Assembly: GCF_004681965.1 (NCBI RefSeq)
Contig: NZ_SMLL01000006.1
Span: forward strand, 186,001-250,000
Direction: 5' to 3'
DNA length: 64,000 nt
Source of the DNA: Ramlibacter rhizophilus
Lineage (GTDB): Bacteria; Pseudomonadota; Gammaproteobacteria; Burkholderiales; Burkholderiaceae_C
The position numbers were made by a program, and so were the translations under genes. Positions 21,290-29,414 of the stretch are shown piece after piece (the first letter of the stretch is position 1; each line of letters opens with the position of its first letter). The notes under the pieces were generated by a model, which did no database searches, was not told the origin of the DNA, and worked only from the letters and a program-made list of their open reading frames with translations.

Positions 21290-22141
21290 TCAGCGCGCCG
21301 CCTGCGCGCGCGCCGCGCGCAGCCAGCCCAGCCCCGCGCTGGTGCCGCCGGCCTCGCTGCCGCGCGCCGGCCGGTACTCGGCACCGACCCAGCCGTCCCA
21401 GCCGCACTGCGCGGCCACCTCGTCGATCACCCCGAACAGGTAACCGGCGTTGAGCTCGCCGCAGTCGGGTTCGTGCCGCTGCGGGACGCCCGCCACCTGG
21501 AAATGGCCCACGCGGCCGGTCGGCAGGTAGCGCCGGATCTTGGTGGCCACGTCGCCCTCGACGACCTGGCAGTGGTAGAGGTCCATCTGCACCTGCACGT
21601 TCGGCTCGCCGATCTCCTCCAGCAGTTCATGCGCATGGTCTTGCCGGTTGAGGAAGTAGCCCGGGATGTCGCGCGTGTTGATCGGCTCGATCATCAGCCG
21701 CAGCCCCTCCTTCGCGGCGGCGCGCGCCGCCCAGCGCAGGTTTTCCACGTAGAGCGGCTGCACCGCCTCGCGCGTCAGGCCGGCCGGGACCACGCCCGCC
21801 AGCACGTGCACGCGCGGGCACTGCAGCACGGCGGCATAGGACAGGGCCAGCGCGACCCCCGCCTTGAACTCGGCTTCGCGGCCCGGCACGCAGGCCAGGC
21901 CCTTGTCGCCGGCCTGCCAGGCGCGTTCGATCTCCGCGCGTTCGCGCCGGCCCGGCGGGGCATTGAACAGCACCTGCTGCAGCCCGTTCCCCTGCAGCCG
22001 CGCCGCCAGCTCGCCGGCGTCCCAGGCATACGGAAACAGGCACTCGACACCTTCGAAGCCATCGCGGGCGGCTGCTTCGAAGCGGTCCGGGAAATCGAGT
22101 TCGGGATAGAGCAGGGAAAGGTTGGCGGCGAAGCGGGGCAT
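21290..22141 (-). CDS. Hydroxypyruvate isomerase/2-oxotetronate isomerase family protein
   Basis: A 283-residue TIM-barrel protein of the AP-endonuclease-2/xylose isomerase-like superfamily, closest to Hyi/OtnI. Diagnostic segments are NLSLLYPELDFPDRF, LMIEPINTRDIPGYFL (metal-binding Glu), QMDLYHCQ and a final WVGAEYRPA. Hyi interconverts hydroxypyruvate and tartronate semialdehyde, and OtnI acts on 2-oxotetronates. No partner genes (gcl, glxR, otnC/K) are adjacent, so the physiological substrate is open. Confidence 0.85.
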   Translation of the reverse strand: MPRFAANLSLLYPELDFPDRFEAAARDGFEGVECLFPYAWDAGELAARLQGNGLQQVLFNAPPGRRERAEIERAWQAGDKGLACVPGREAEFKAGVALALSYAAVLQCPRVHVLAGVVPAGLTREAVQPLYVENLRWAARAAAKEGLRLMIEPINTRDIPGYFLNRQDHAHELLEEIGEPNVQVQMDLYHCQVVEGDVATKIRRYLPTGRVGHFQVAGVPQRHEPDCGELNAGYLFGVIDEVAAQCGWDGWVGAEYRPARGSEAGGTSAGLGWLRAARAQAAR

Positions 22142-22180
22142 GCGGGCGAGCGTTCGGCGGAAGACGCCGCAGCATAGCGG

Positions 22181-23518
22181 CTAAGCCCAGCCCGCAAGGC
22201 GCAGCAACAGCCCGGCGAGCGCACCGGCCCCGATGACCGGGATCACACCGACGCGCCAGCGCAGCAGCGCGGCCGCGGCCGCCAGGACCAGCACCAGGGC
22301 CACCGCGTCGAATGCGCCGACGCCCGGCCACAGCACGTGGACCAGGAAGAACAGCGCCAGGCTGGCGATGACGCCCACCACGGCGGCGGTGATGGCCGTG
22401 AGTGGCGCCGTGAAGCGCAACTGCCCGTGCGTGGCTTCCACCAGCGGTCCCCCCGCCAGGATGAACACGAAGGACGGCAGGAAGGTGAACCAGGTCGCCA
22501 CGCAGGCGGCCAGCACGCCGCCAAGGACCAGCGACTCCCCCAGCACCTCCTTCGTCCAGCCACCCACGAAGCCGACGAAAGCCACCACCATGATGAGCGG
22601 CCCCGGCGTGGTCTCGCCCAAGGCCAGTCCATCGATCATCTGCGCGCCGGTGAGCCACTGCGCCTGCTCCACCGCACCCTGATAGACGTAGGGCAGCACG
22701 GCATAGGCGCCGCCGAAGGTGAGCAGGGCGGCCTTGGTGAAGAACCAGGCCATGCGCGCAAGCGTGCCATCGGCGCCGTGGAGCGACACGACCAGCGCCA
22801 TCGATCCAATCCACAGCGTGGCGGCGATGCCGAGCACCCGCAGGACGCGCCTGCGGTCGTGGCGGGCGTGGGGCGGCGGCGGCGTGTCGTCGTCGATGAG
22901 GGCGGGCGCGGATGCACGCGCGCCGGCCAGGTGGACGGGCGGCGGCGAGACCTCGAACTGACCCGGAACCAGGCGGCTTCCCACGACGCCCGCCAGGGCG
23001 GCCAGCAGCAGCACCAGCGGGAACGGCAACCCCAGTACCGCGAGGCCGACGAAGGCCGCGAGCGCGATGGACGCCATCAGCGGCCGGGCGTGCCCTTGCG
23101 CGTCGCGCAGCGTGCGCCCGCCGATGCGCCACAGCGCCTGCAGCACGATGGCGGCCACCACGGGCTTGATGCCGTAGAAGATGCCCGCCACGGCGGCGAC
23201 GTCGCCAAAGGCCATGTACACCCAGCTCAGCCCGACCAGGATCACCAGCGAGGGCAGCACGAACAGCGCGCCCGCCACGATGCCGCCGATCGGACCATGC
23301 ATCAGCCAGCCGATGTAGGTGGCCAGCTGCTGCGCCTCCGGGCCGGGCAGCAGCATGCAGTAGTTCAGGGCATGCAGGAAGCGCCGCTCGGAGATCCAGC
23401 GCCGGCGCTCGACCAGCTCGCGGTGCATGACGGCGATCTGCCCCGCCGGGCCGCCGAAGCTGATGAAGCCGAGCTTGAGCCAGAAGCGCAGCGCCTGGGC
23501 GAAGGGCACCGCGGGCAC
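22181..23518 (-). CDS. chrA: Chromate transporter ChrA (bidomain)
   Basis: A membrane protein of about 445 residues with two homologous CHR domains. The N-terminal one has LKLGFISFGGPAGQIAVMHR and LPGPEAQQLATYIG; the C-terminal one has TKAALLTFGGAYAVLPYV and LGETTPGPLIMV. The CHR family exports chromate using the proton gradient. The start is uncertain. A GTG at 23518 gives a normal N-terminus, whereas ATGs at 23599 or 23626 would add residues encoded by the palindromic repeat element. No chrB regulator is adjacent. Confidence 0.88.
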   Translation of the reverse strand: MPAVPFAQALRFWLKLGFISFGGPAGQIAVMHRELVERRRWISERRFLHALNYCMLLPGPEAQQLATYIGWLMHGPIGGIVAGALFVLPSLVILVGLSWVYMAFGDVAAVAGIFYGIKPVVAAIVLQALWRIGGRTLRDAQGHARPLMASIALAAFVGLAVLGLPFPLVLLLAALAGVVGSRLVPGQFEVSPPPVHLAGARASAPALIDDDTPPPPHARHDRRRVLRVLGIAATLWIGSMALVVSLHGADGTLARMAWFFTKAALLTFGGAYAVLPYVYQGAVEQAQWLTGAQMIDGLALGETTPGPLIMVVAFVGFVGGWTKEVLGESLVLGGVLAACVATWFTFLPSFVFILAGGPLVEATHGQLRFTAPLTAITAAVVGVIASLALFFLVHVLWPGVGAFDAVALVLVLAAAAALLRWRVGVIPVIGAGALAGLLLRLAGWA

Positions 23519-23525
23519 GGCGTCA

Positions 23526-23687
23526 GAAGCTGTGAATGGATTCGGCGCGTCCGAAGCGGTCGCCGAAACGTGGCCGATCAAGGCGCAAAGCGCAGCCATA
23601 GCCCGGGCTATGGCGAGCATTTGCAACGCAGAGGGGCCGCGTTTTGGCGGCCGAGGCGGGCGTGGCGGATCCGTTCACAGCTTCTCA
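23526..23687 (-). repeat. Long copy of a palindromic interspersed repeat (MITE- or BIME-like)
   Basis: The ends are GAAGCTGTGAAT at 23526-23537 and GTTCACAGCTTC at 23673-23684, imperfect 12-bp terminal inverted repeats. On the minus strand it matches the 62-bp element at 55606-55667 at both ends but has about 100 bp of extra interior. That interior contains a perfect 20-bp palindrome (23596-23615). The outer edge supplies the metW stop codon, and the other edge lies within a few bases of the chrA start. Confidence 0.8.
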
Positions 23688-24269
23688 GCCCCGCTCGAAG
23701 CGGAACACCGCGGTGGAGGCGAGCAGGTTGGGCAGCACCCGCACCTCGCGCCCGTCCTGCAGGCCGAAGGCGTCGAGCAGGGACAGGCGGTTGCGCGTGG
23801 CCAGCACCTCGAAGTCCTTGAAGGTCCCCACCCGGATGTTGGGCGTGTCGTACCACTGGTAGGGCAGGCGGCGCGTCACCGGCATGCGGCCGCGCAGCAC
23901 TGCCAGGCGATTGGGCCAGTGCGCGAAGTTGGGAAAGGCGACGATGCCCTGGCGGCCCACGCGCGCGGTCTCCACCAGCATGGTCTCGGTGTTGCGCAGG
24001 TGCTGGAGCGTGTCGATCTGCAGCACCACGTCGAAGCTGTCGTCGCCGAACATGGCCAGGCCCTCGTCCAGGTTCAGCTGGATGACGCTCACGCCGCGGC
24101 GGGTGCAGGCCAGCACGTTGGCGTCATCGATCTCCACGCCGTAGCCGGTGCAGCCGCGCTCGCGCTGCAGCAGCTCCAGGAGCGCGCCGTCGCCGCAGCC
24201 GAGGTCCAGCACGCTCGAACCCACGGGCACCATCTGCGCGATGGACCGGATGATGGTGCGGTCGCTCAT
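23685..24269 (-). CDS. metW: MetW, methionine biosynthesis methyltransferase-like protein
   Basis: A 194-residue Rossmann-fold protein of the MetW family with the SAM-type motif [15 protein letters not shown] and [12 protein letters not shown]. MetW is genetically tied to homoserine acylation by MetX in proteobacteria that lack MetA. The ATG at 24269 overlaps the metX stop by 4 bp, so the two are translationally coupled. The stop codon coincides with the edge of a palindromic repeat. Confidence 0.93.
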   Translation of the reverse strand: MSDRTIIRSIAQMVPVGSSVLDLGCGDGALLELLQRERGCTGYGVEIDDANVLACTRRGVSVIQLNLDEGLAMFGDDSFDVVLQIDTLQHLRNTETMLVETARVGRQGIVAFPNFAHWPNRLAVLRGRMPVTRRLPYQWYDTPNIRVGTFKDFEVLATRNRLSLLDAFGLQDGREVRVLPNLLASTAVFRFERG

Positions 24270-25402
24270 GCTGCCGGCTCCGAGGCGATCCGGTCGAACC
24301 AGGCGCGCACCAGCGAGAGGTAGCGCGGGTCGTCCAGCAGGAAGGCGTCGTGGCCGTGCGGCGCATCGATCTCGGCGTAGCTCACCTCGCGCCGGTTCTC
24401 CAGCAGGGCCTTGACGATCTCGCGGCTGCGCGCCGGGGAGAAGCGCCAGTCGGTGCTGAAGCTCACGATGAGGAAGCGCGCGGCGGCCGCGGCCAGGGCG
24501 CGCGTGAGGTTGCCGCCCGTGAGGCGGGCCGGGTCGAAGTAGTCGAGCGCGCGCGTGATCAGCAGGTAGGTGTTGGCGTCGAAATACTCGCTGAACTTGT
24601 CGCCCTGGTGGCGCAGGTAGCTCTCGATCTGGAACTCGACCTCCTGGGTGCTGTAGCGGTAGTCGGAGCCCACGGCGCTGCGCAGCTCGCGGCCGAACTT
24701 GGCGTTCATCACATCGTCCGAGAGGTAGGTGATGTGGCCGATCATCCGGGCGATGCGAAGGCCCCGCCGCGGCAGCACGCCGTGCCCGTAGAAGTGGCCG
24801 CCGTGGAAGTCGGGGTCGGTCACGATGGCGCGGCGCGCCACCTCGTTGAAGGCGATGTTTTCGGCATTGAGGTTGGGGGCGCTCGCGATCACCGCCGCAT
24901 GCCGCACGCGCCGCGGGTACTGCAGGGTCCAGGACAGCGCCTGCATGCCGCCCAGGCTGCCGCCCATGACGGCCGCGAGCGTGTCGACGCCCAGCGCCGA
25001 CACCAGCCGCGCCTGCGCATCGACCCAGTCCTCCACCGTCACCACCGGGAAGTCCGCCCCCCAGGGCCGGCCGGTGGCCGGGTTGGTGTGCATCGGCCCG
25101 GTGGAGCCGAAGCAGGAGCCCAGGTTGTTCACGCCGATGACGAAGAAGCGGTCGGTGTCCACCGGCTTGCCCGGGCCAATCATGTTGTCCCACCAGCCCT
25201 CGGAACGCTCCTGCCCTTCGTAGACGCCGGCCACGTGGTGCGAGGCGTTGAGCGCATGGCACACCAGCACGGCGTTGCTGCGCTCGGCGTTGAGCGTGCC
25301 GTAGGTCTCGTAGGCCAGGTGGTAGTCGGCGAGACGCGCGCCGCTTCGCAGCGCCAGCGGCTCGGCGAAGTGCATGGACTGCGGTTGCGCGATCAGCGTC
25401 AT
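24266..25402 (-). CDS. metX: Homoserine O-acyltransferase MetX
   Basis: A 378-residue alpha/beta-hydrolase-fold acyltransferase that activates homoserine (acetyl or succinyl donor) as the first committed step to methionine. The nucleophile motif [10 protein letters not shown] has Ser149. The oxyanion/substrate region [12 protein letters not shown] and the catalytic histidine segment [12 protein letters not shown] are intact. The ATG at 25402 is 9 nt after the T-run of an intrinsic terminator, with a SAM-II-like aptamer upstream. Acetyl versus succinyl specificity cannot be decided by eye. Confidence 0.94.
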   Translation of the reverse strand: MTLIAQPQSMHFAEPLALRSGARLADYHLAYETYGTLNAERSNAVLVCHALNASHHVAGVYEGQERSEGWWDNMIGPGKPVDTDRFFVIGVNNLGSCFGSTGPMHTNPATGRPWGADFPVVTVEDWVDAQARLVSALGVDTLAAVMGGSLGGMQALSWTLQYPRRVRHAAVIASAPNLNAENIAFNEVARRAIVTDPDFHGGHFYGHGVLPRRGLRIARMIGHITYLSDDVMNAKFGRELRSAVGSDYRYSTQEVEFQIESYLRHQGDKFSEYFDANTYLLITRALDYFDPARLTGGNLTRALAAAAARFLIVSFSTDWRFSPARSREIVKALLENRREVSYAEIDAPHGHDAFLLDDPRYLSLVRAWFDRIASEPAA

Positions 25403-25411
25403 CGACAAACG

Positions 25412-25445
25412 AAAAAACCGGCGTCGCCAAAGTGCGAGGCCGGTT
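25412..25445 (-). terminator. Leader terminator immediately before metX
   Basis: On the minus strand AACCGGC (25445-25439) pairs with GCCGGTT (25422-25416) and is followed by a T-run (25417-25412). It ends 9 nt before the metX ATG, so it would abort transcription before metX. With the aptamer just upstream it looks like the expression platform of a riboswitch. Confidence 0.75.
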
Positions 25446-25461
25446 CTTGCGTACGGGCTTC

Positions 25462-25516
25462 GGCTTTAGCTGAACTTGTTGAAGCGCCCGCAAGCGGAAG
25501 CAAATCGGCGCTGATG
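25462..25516 (-). promoter_or_regulatory. SAM-II-like riboswitch aptamer upstream of metX
   Basis: Read on the minus strand, a 6-bp P1 stem (AGCGCC at 25512-25507 with GGCGCT at 25488-25483) encloses an 18-nt loop beginning GATTT. It is followed by a 12-nt linker and GCTAAA (25470-25465). Stem, loop length, GATTT start and the downstream GCTAAA match the SAM-II metX aptamer as I remember it (17-nt loop, 11-nt linker, GCUAAA). SAM binding would be expected to lower metX-metW expression. This is recognition by eye, not a covariance search. Confidence 0.7.
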
Positions 25517-25555
25517 GGGCGGCAGTATAGCGATCGCGCGGCCCCGCTCGGCCTT

Positions 25556-26098
25556 TCAAGCGAAGGCGGGCTCTTCGTCCAGCAAGGGAAGGGTGCGGCT
25601 CGCCCGCAGCTGCCGCACATGCAGGGTGAGCATCTCCAGCGCATTGATGCAGACCTGGTCATCCAGGGCGATGACACTGCTGATGGCCGTGGTGGCGACC
25701 ATGCGGCCCGACTCCGGATGCACGCCGAACACCACCCCCGGGTAGGTCCGGCACAGGTTCAACTCCAACGCGGCGCGGTAGGCACGCTCGAGCCCGTGCG
25801 GGTCCGGCACGCCGACGTCACAGAAGATCTCGACCTGGTCGGTATCCGGGTTCAGGCGCAGGACGACCGTGGCCTCGTTCATGACGAACCCGCCGTCCGC
25901 CAGCGCCTGGCGTGCGGCATCGCCCTCGCCGAGCACCCGGGTGATCATGCGCGGGAGCATGGCCTGGAAGCGGGCGGCGGAGTTGGCCCGGAACGTGTCG
26001 CCCATCTCGCCGAGGTCCTGCAGCATGGCATCGAGGGATTCGTCGAGTTCGGGAGCTGCGCTGGTCTCGGGCTCGGATGTGAAGGTGCTTGCGGACAT
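25556..26098 (-). CDS. CesT-like (type III secretion chaperone-like) protein
   Basis: A 180-residue acidic protein. The C-terminal ~110 residues alternate short strands and helices like Tir/CesT-type chaperones (VLRLNPDTDQVEIFCDVG, LNLCRTYPGVVFGVHPES, then MVATTAISS and a final helix NALEMLTLHVRQ). The N-terminal ~60 residues are an extension. It lies 31 bp downstream of a large Ser/Pro-rich-N-terminus protein, the usual spacing for an effector and its chaperone. No secretion apparatus is in the window. The family call rests on fold-like pattern and context only. Confidence 0.5.
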   Translation of the reverse strand: MSASTFTSEPETSAAPELDESLDAMLQDLGEMGDTFRANSAARFQAMLPRMITRVLGEGDAARQALADGGFVMNEATVVLRLNPDTDQVEIFCDVGVPDPHGLERAYRAALELNLCRTYPGVVFGVHPESGRMVATTAISSVIALDDQVCINALEMLTLHVRQLRASRTLPLLDEEPAFA

Positions 26099-26129
26099 GA
26101 CGGTCTCCGATGATGTGGTGCGTCAGGGG

Positions 26130-27806
26130 CTAGACCGGGTTGGCGCCTGCCGGCGCCACTTCGGACGGCCTTGGCGCGCGAGCGGCCAGGTCCCGATGCC
26201 ACTGCGTGGCCCGGTAGTCGTTGCCCGCTCGCACGGCGGGGCTGCGGGCCGTCTCACGGTCCTGCTGGGTCAGCACCAGCCCCCAGAGGGGCAGCAGCAC
26301 GGCCACGTCGTTGAAGGGCGCCAGCCAGGGCTCGTTGGAGAAGTCGCCAGCCACCTTGTCGATCATCTGGTAGAGGAGCACGGCACCGACGACAAGGCCG
26401 AGGGTCTTGAGCGCGATCATGCGGCTCTCGTTGCGTTCTTCCGCGCTCAGGGCCCCGCGCCTCACCCGGTCATCGTCCGGGGCACCGAATCGGTCCGGGA
26501 ACCGGGTGCGCAGGGCGTGCACGGCGTCGGGGATGGCCAAGGCTTCGTAGAGCGGGATCAACGGCCGCACGCAGATGTACTCCAGCGCCGCGCGGGCGGT
26601 GGCGACTGGATCGGTGAGTTCGCGAACGGCGCCGGCCATGACGCTCCTGCGAAAGCCCACCTGGTCGCCGGGCTTGTCGACGGCGTCGAGCCACCAGTAA
26701 TCGCGTGCGGGCGCGGCGTAGAAGTAGCGCATGAGCGCCACGCCGAGGGTCGAGACAAAGTTGAGGTTGGCCCGCATGTCCTGCCGCGCCAGCGATCGCT
26801 GCACGGCGACCTCCCGGCTGGGGGCCGCCGCGGGTTCCTCGCTCAGGTAGCGGGACGCCAGCATGCCCGGGGTGAAGGGCGCATAGACGCTGGAGGTCCG
26901 GTACTGGCCCTGCCGGGTCTCCAGCGGGGCCACGGCTTTTCCGTCCGGCGCGATGGCGACGGGCCGGGTCCAGCCCCCGCCCATGCCCGAAACCCGCAGG
27001 AAGTTGGCCGCGACCTTCAAGCCCATGGCGATGTCCAGCGAGACGACCAGCCGCCGCAGCGAGTCGGGCCAGTCGTCCCGCACGGCGCGCATGGACAGCT
27101 GAGCGCCGTTGAACCAGGACAGGATGTAGCCGATAGTGGACGCCGCGACCTGGCAGATCAGGTCGCGCGTCCATGCCATGTCCAGGGCGCGCTTGAGGGT
27201 CTCTGGCGAAATGTCCAGTTCGAGCGCTGCCTTCAAGGTTTCGGCCGTGCGCTGGGGGTCGGACTCCTGGATTTCCTTGGGGATGTACTTGGCGTAGACC
27301 GCGTGGAGCGCACCGAGGCGTTGAACATCGAAAGCTTGGCCCTCTTCGAACAGGCCAACCAGTCTGTCCGCCGCTTCCACATCGGCTGCCGTGATCGGCC
27401 GGGAGGCAGGCGGATGAATTCTCGACAGCACTGCTGTCAGTGCCTGCCCGCCACGCGCCAGGCCTGCTGCGTGGTGGGCCAGCCGCGCCCACGCGACGAC
27501 CGGATCGTCGGGCGGCAGCTCGCCGAAATCAAGGCTGCTACTGCTCTGGCCTTCAGGACTGCTCGCCGGACCAGCAGCACTCGTGTCCCGCCTGGCAGCT
27601 CCCTGCTTGGTGTCCGCCTGCGGAGTGCGAAAGTCGTCCTCGACCAGCGGTTCCACTTGGTGTGCTTCCACTCGCTGTTGCAGAGGCGGCGAAATAGCCG
27701 ATGCGGCAGGCCCTTTTGAATCGCGCTCCCTCTGCGGCTGCGGCGTTGCCAACCCGGAGCCCAGCGAAGTGGCTGGTCGCGGGCGTGCCGAGCGTTGTGT
27801 GTCCAT
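26130..27806 (-). CDS. Large hypothetical protein, candidate secreted effector
   Basis: A 558-residue protein with no family I recognise. Residues 1-105 are low-complexity, rich in Ser, Pro, Gln and Arg and probably disordered, as in type III effector leaders. The rest is mainly helical, with one clear membrane-like segment (LKTLGLVVGAVLLYQMIDKV, about residues 485-505) and weaker ones near residues 225 and 515. The start at 27806 is chosen because GGAGG lies 8 bp upstream; an ATG at 27821 is less good. It is followed by the CesT-like gene. Effector status is an inference. Confidence 0.5.
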   Translation of the reverse strand: MDTQRSARPRPATSLGSGLATPQPQRERDSKGPAASAISPPLQQRVEAHQVEPLVEDDFRTPQADTKQGAARRDTSAAGPASSPEGQSSSSLDFGELPPDDPVVAWARLAHHAAGLARGGQALTAVLSRIHPPASRPITAADVEAADRLVGLFEEGQAFDVQRLGALHAVYAKYIPKEIQESDPQRTAETLKAALELDISPETLKRALDMAWTRDLICQVAASTIGYILSWFNGAQLSMRAVRDDWPDSLRRLVVSLDIAMGLKVAANFLRVSGMGGGWTRPVAIAPDGKAVAPLETRQGQYRTSSVYAPFTPGMLASRYLSEEPAAAPSREVAVQRSLARQDMRANLNFVSTLGVALMRYFYAAPARDYWWLDAVDKPGDQVGFRRSVMAGAVRELTDPVATARAALEYICVRPLIPLYEALAIPDAVHALRTRFPDRFGAPDDDRVRRGALSAEERNESRMIALKTLGLVVGAVLLYQMIDKVAGDFSNEPWLAPFNDVAVLLPLWGLVLTQQDRETARSPAVRAGNDYRATQWHRDLAARAPRPSEVAPAGANPV

Positions 27807-27821
27807 GGCGAAGTCCTCCAT

Positions 27822-28074
27822 TACCGAGCCGAATGCTCTGCCATGGCCCAGTGGTAACGCCCCTCGATACAGCGGTTCCTGATCGATTGCTTCGCCCCCG
27901 CCGGGTTTGCGCCCTTGCATTACCCCCGAACCTGTGGTTCATAATGTCCACGCGTGGGTCAAGCAAAACCCCGCGAGTTTGCGGTGAACAGGTCACTTTC
28001 GCGTTGTTGCTCAGTTGAAGGCGCTTTCGGGACTCATCGCTCGGCCAATTGTTTCTTTTAGGAGTCCCAGACAG
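27822..28074. promoter_or_regulatory. Divergent promoter region between the effector-like gene and the RRM gene
   Basis: About 250 bp of less GC-rich DNA containing a 10-bp palindrome CCACGCGTGG (27948-27957) and a T-rich leader ending in AGGAG (28060-28064) before the RRM start. The long 5' leader of the RRM gene is typical of cold-regulated RNA-binding protein genes. No coding sequence is evident. Confidence 0.45.
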
Positions 28075-28560
28075 ATGGGCAACAAACTTTACGTGGGCAA
28101 CCTGCCCTACTCGGTGCGCGACAGCGATCTCGAGCAAGCCTTCAGCCAGTTCGGCGCCGTGACCAGCGCCAAGGTGATGATGGAACGCGAAACCGGCCGC
28201 TCCAAGGGCTTCGGTTTCGTTGAAATGGGCAGCGACGCCGAGGCGCAGGCTGCCATCACCGGCATGAATGGCCAGCCCCTGGGCGGCCGCAGTGTCGTGG
28301 TCAACGAGGCCCGTCCGATGGAGTCGCGTCCGCGCAGCGGCGGCTTCGGCGGCGGCGGCAGTGGCGGCGGCTACGGTGGTGGTGGTGGCGGCGGCTACGG
28401 CGGTGGCGGTGGTGGCTACGGCGGCGGTCGCAGCGGCGGCGGCGGCGGTGGCGGCTACGGTGGTGGCGGCGGCGGCGGCGGCCGGGGCGGCAGCGACGGT
28501 GGTTTCCGCAGCCCCTACGGCTCGGGACCGCGCGGCGGCGGCAATCGCGGCGGCTACTGA
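28075..28560 (+). CDS. Glycine-rich RRM RNA-binding protein
   Basis: A 161-residue protein with one RNA recognition motif (residues ~3-80; RNP2 LYVGNL at 5-10 and RNP1 KGFGFVEM at 44-51). A tail of about 70 residues follows, made mostly of Gly with Tyr, Arg and Ser. This matches the Rbp family of bacterial cold-inducible RNA-binding proteins, which act on mRNA structure in the cytoplasm. AGGAG at 28060 supports the ATG at 28075. A strong intrinsic terminator follows, so it is monocistronic. Confidence 0.92.
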   Translation: MGNKLYVGNLPYSVRDSDLEQAFSQFGAVTSAKVMMERETGRSKGFGFVEMGSDAEAQAAITGMNGQPLGGRSVVVNEARPMESRPRSGGFGGGGSGGGYGGGGGGGYGGGGGGYGGGRSGGGGGGGYGGGGGGGGRGGSDGGFRSPYGSGPRGGGNRGGY

Positions 28561-28597
28561 TCGATCGAACCCGGCCCCGCGGCCGGTTCATCAGGAC

Positions 28598-28620
28598 AAC
28601 GGGGCTTCGGCCCCGTTTTT
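28598..28620 (+). terminator. UUCG-tetraloop intrinsic terminator of the RRM gene
   Basis: AACGGGGC-TTCG-GCCCCGTT followed by further Ts (to 28620) is a textbook Rho-independent terminator, 38 bp after the RRM stop and just before the convergent SDR gene. Confidence 0.92.
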
Positions 28621-28637
28621 CATTGCAGGCGCTGCCT

Positions 28638-29414
28638 TCAGCCTTCGTTGTGCCGGTGCTTGCGCGGCTGGCCGGCCAGCAGGCGGTCGAACCAGGCGTC
28701 CGGCAACACCCGCAGCACCCGCGCCACCCAGGCCATCTGCCAGGGAATGACGCGGTGGCCCGCGCCCGAGGCAATGGCCCGGAACGCCGCGTCGGCGAAG
28801 TCGGCCGGCTGCATCAGAAAAGGCATGGGATAGCGGTTGCGCGCGGTCAGCGGCGTGGCGACATAGCCGGGGCTGAGGGTGAGCACCCGCACGCCGGTGG
28901 GTCGCAGCTCGCCCCGCAGCGACTCGCAGTAGCTGATGGCCGCGGCCTTGCTCGCGCAGTACGCGCCGTGGCCGGGCAGGCCGCGCACGCCGGCCACGCT
29001 GGCGATGCCGACCAGGGTGCCGCTGCCGCGCCGGACCATGGCCTCGATGAAGGGCTGGAAGGTGGCCGCCAGGCCCACGGTGTTGACGGCGAAGCTGCGC
29101 GCCATGACGTCCAGGTCCTCCCGCTGGGAGGTGTCCACCCCCTGGCTGATGCCGGCGTTGGCGATCACCACGTCCGGCAGCCCCTGGCCGGCCAGGCAGG
29201 CGTGGCCGGCGGCGACGATGCTGTCCACCGCGCCCACATCCGCCCCGTAGATCGCGTACTGCCCGCGGCCCAGGCCGCGTTCCAGCGCCCACGCGTCCAT
29301 GGCCTCGGTGCGCCGCGCCACCAGGGCGAGGCGCCAGCCGGCGCGGGCATAGCGATCGGCCAGGGCCTGGCCGATGCCGCTGGACGCACCGGTGATGAAG
29401 ACCAGTCCGCTCAC
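28638..29414 (-). CDS. Short-chain dehydrogenase/reductase (SDR)
   Basis: A 258-residue classical SDR. The cofactor motif FITGASSGIGQALA, the NAG motif (IANAGIS), and the catalytic Ser and YCASK (in GHGAYCASKAAAISYCESL) are intact; RR after the second strand suggests NADP preference. The substrate is unknown. It overlaps the lptC stop by 4 bp, so it is translated with the kdsD-kdsC-lptC cluster although its role in LPS is unclear. Confidence 0.88.
   Translation of the reverse strand: MSGLVFITGASSGIGQALADRYARAGWRLALVARRTEAMDAWALERGLGRGQYAIYGADVGAVDSIVAAGHACLAGQGLPDVVIANAGISQGVDTSQREDLDVMARSFAVNTVGLAATFQPFIEAMVRRGSGTLVGIASVAGVRGLPGHGAYCASKAAAISYCESLRGELRPTGVRVLTLSPGYVATPLTARNRYPMPFLMQPADFADAAFRAIASGAGHRVIPWQMAWVARVLRVLPDAWFDRLLAGQPRKHRHNEG

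Noticed and set aside
25403-25555. Possible leader-peptide attenuator before metX
   Set aside because: The frame across the leader contains no run of methionine codons and no convincing start with a ribosome-binding site; the aptamer-like fold explains the region better.
27843-27880. GGAACC...CCAC resembling an Hrp box (HrpL promoter) on the minus strand upstream of the effector-like gene
   Set aside because: The two halves are 19 nt apart, whereas the Hrp box needs about 15-16 nt, and the second half reads CCACTGG rather than CCACNNA. No PIP box (TTCG-N16-TTCG) was found either.
28330-28555. Highly repetitive GGC/GGT-rich stretch that looks like a DNA tandem repeat
   Set aside because: It is the coding sequence of the glycine-rich tail of the RRM protein, not a separate repeat element.
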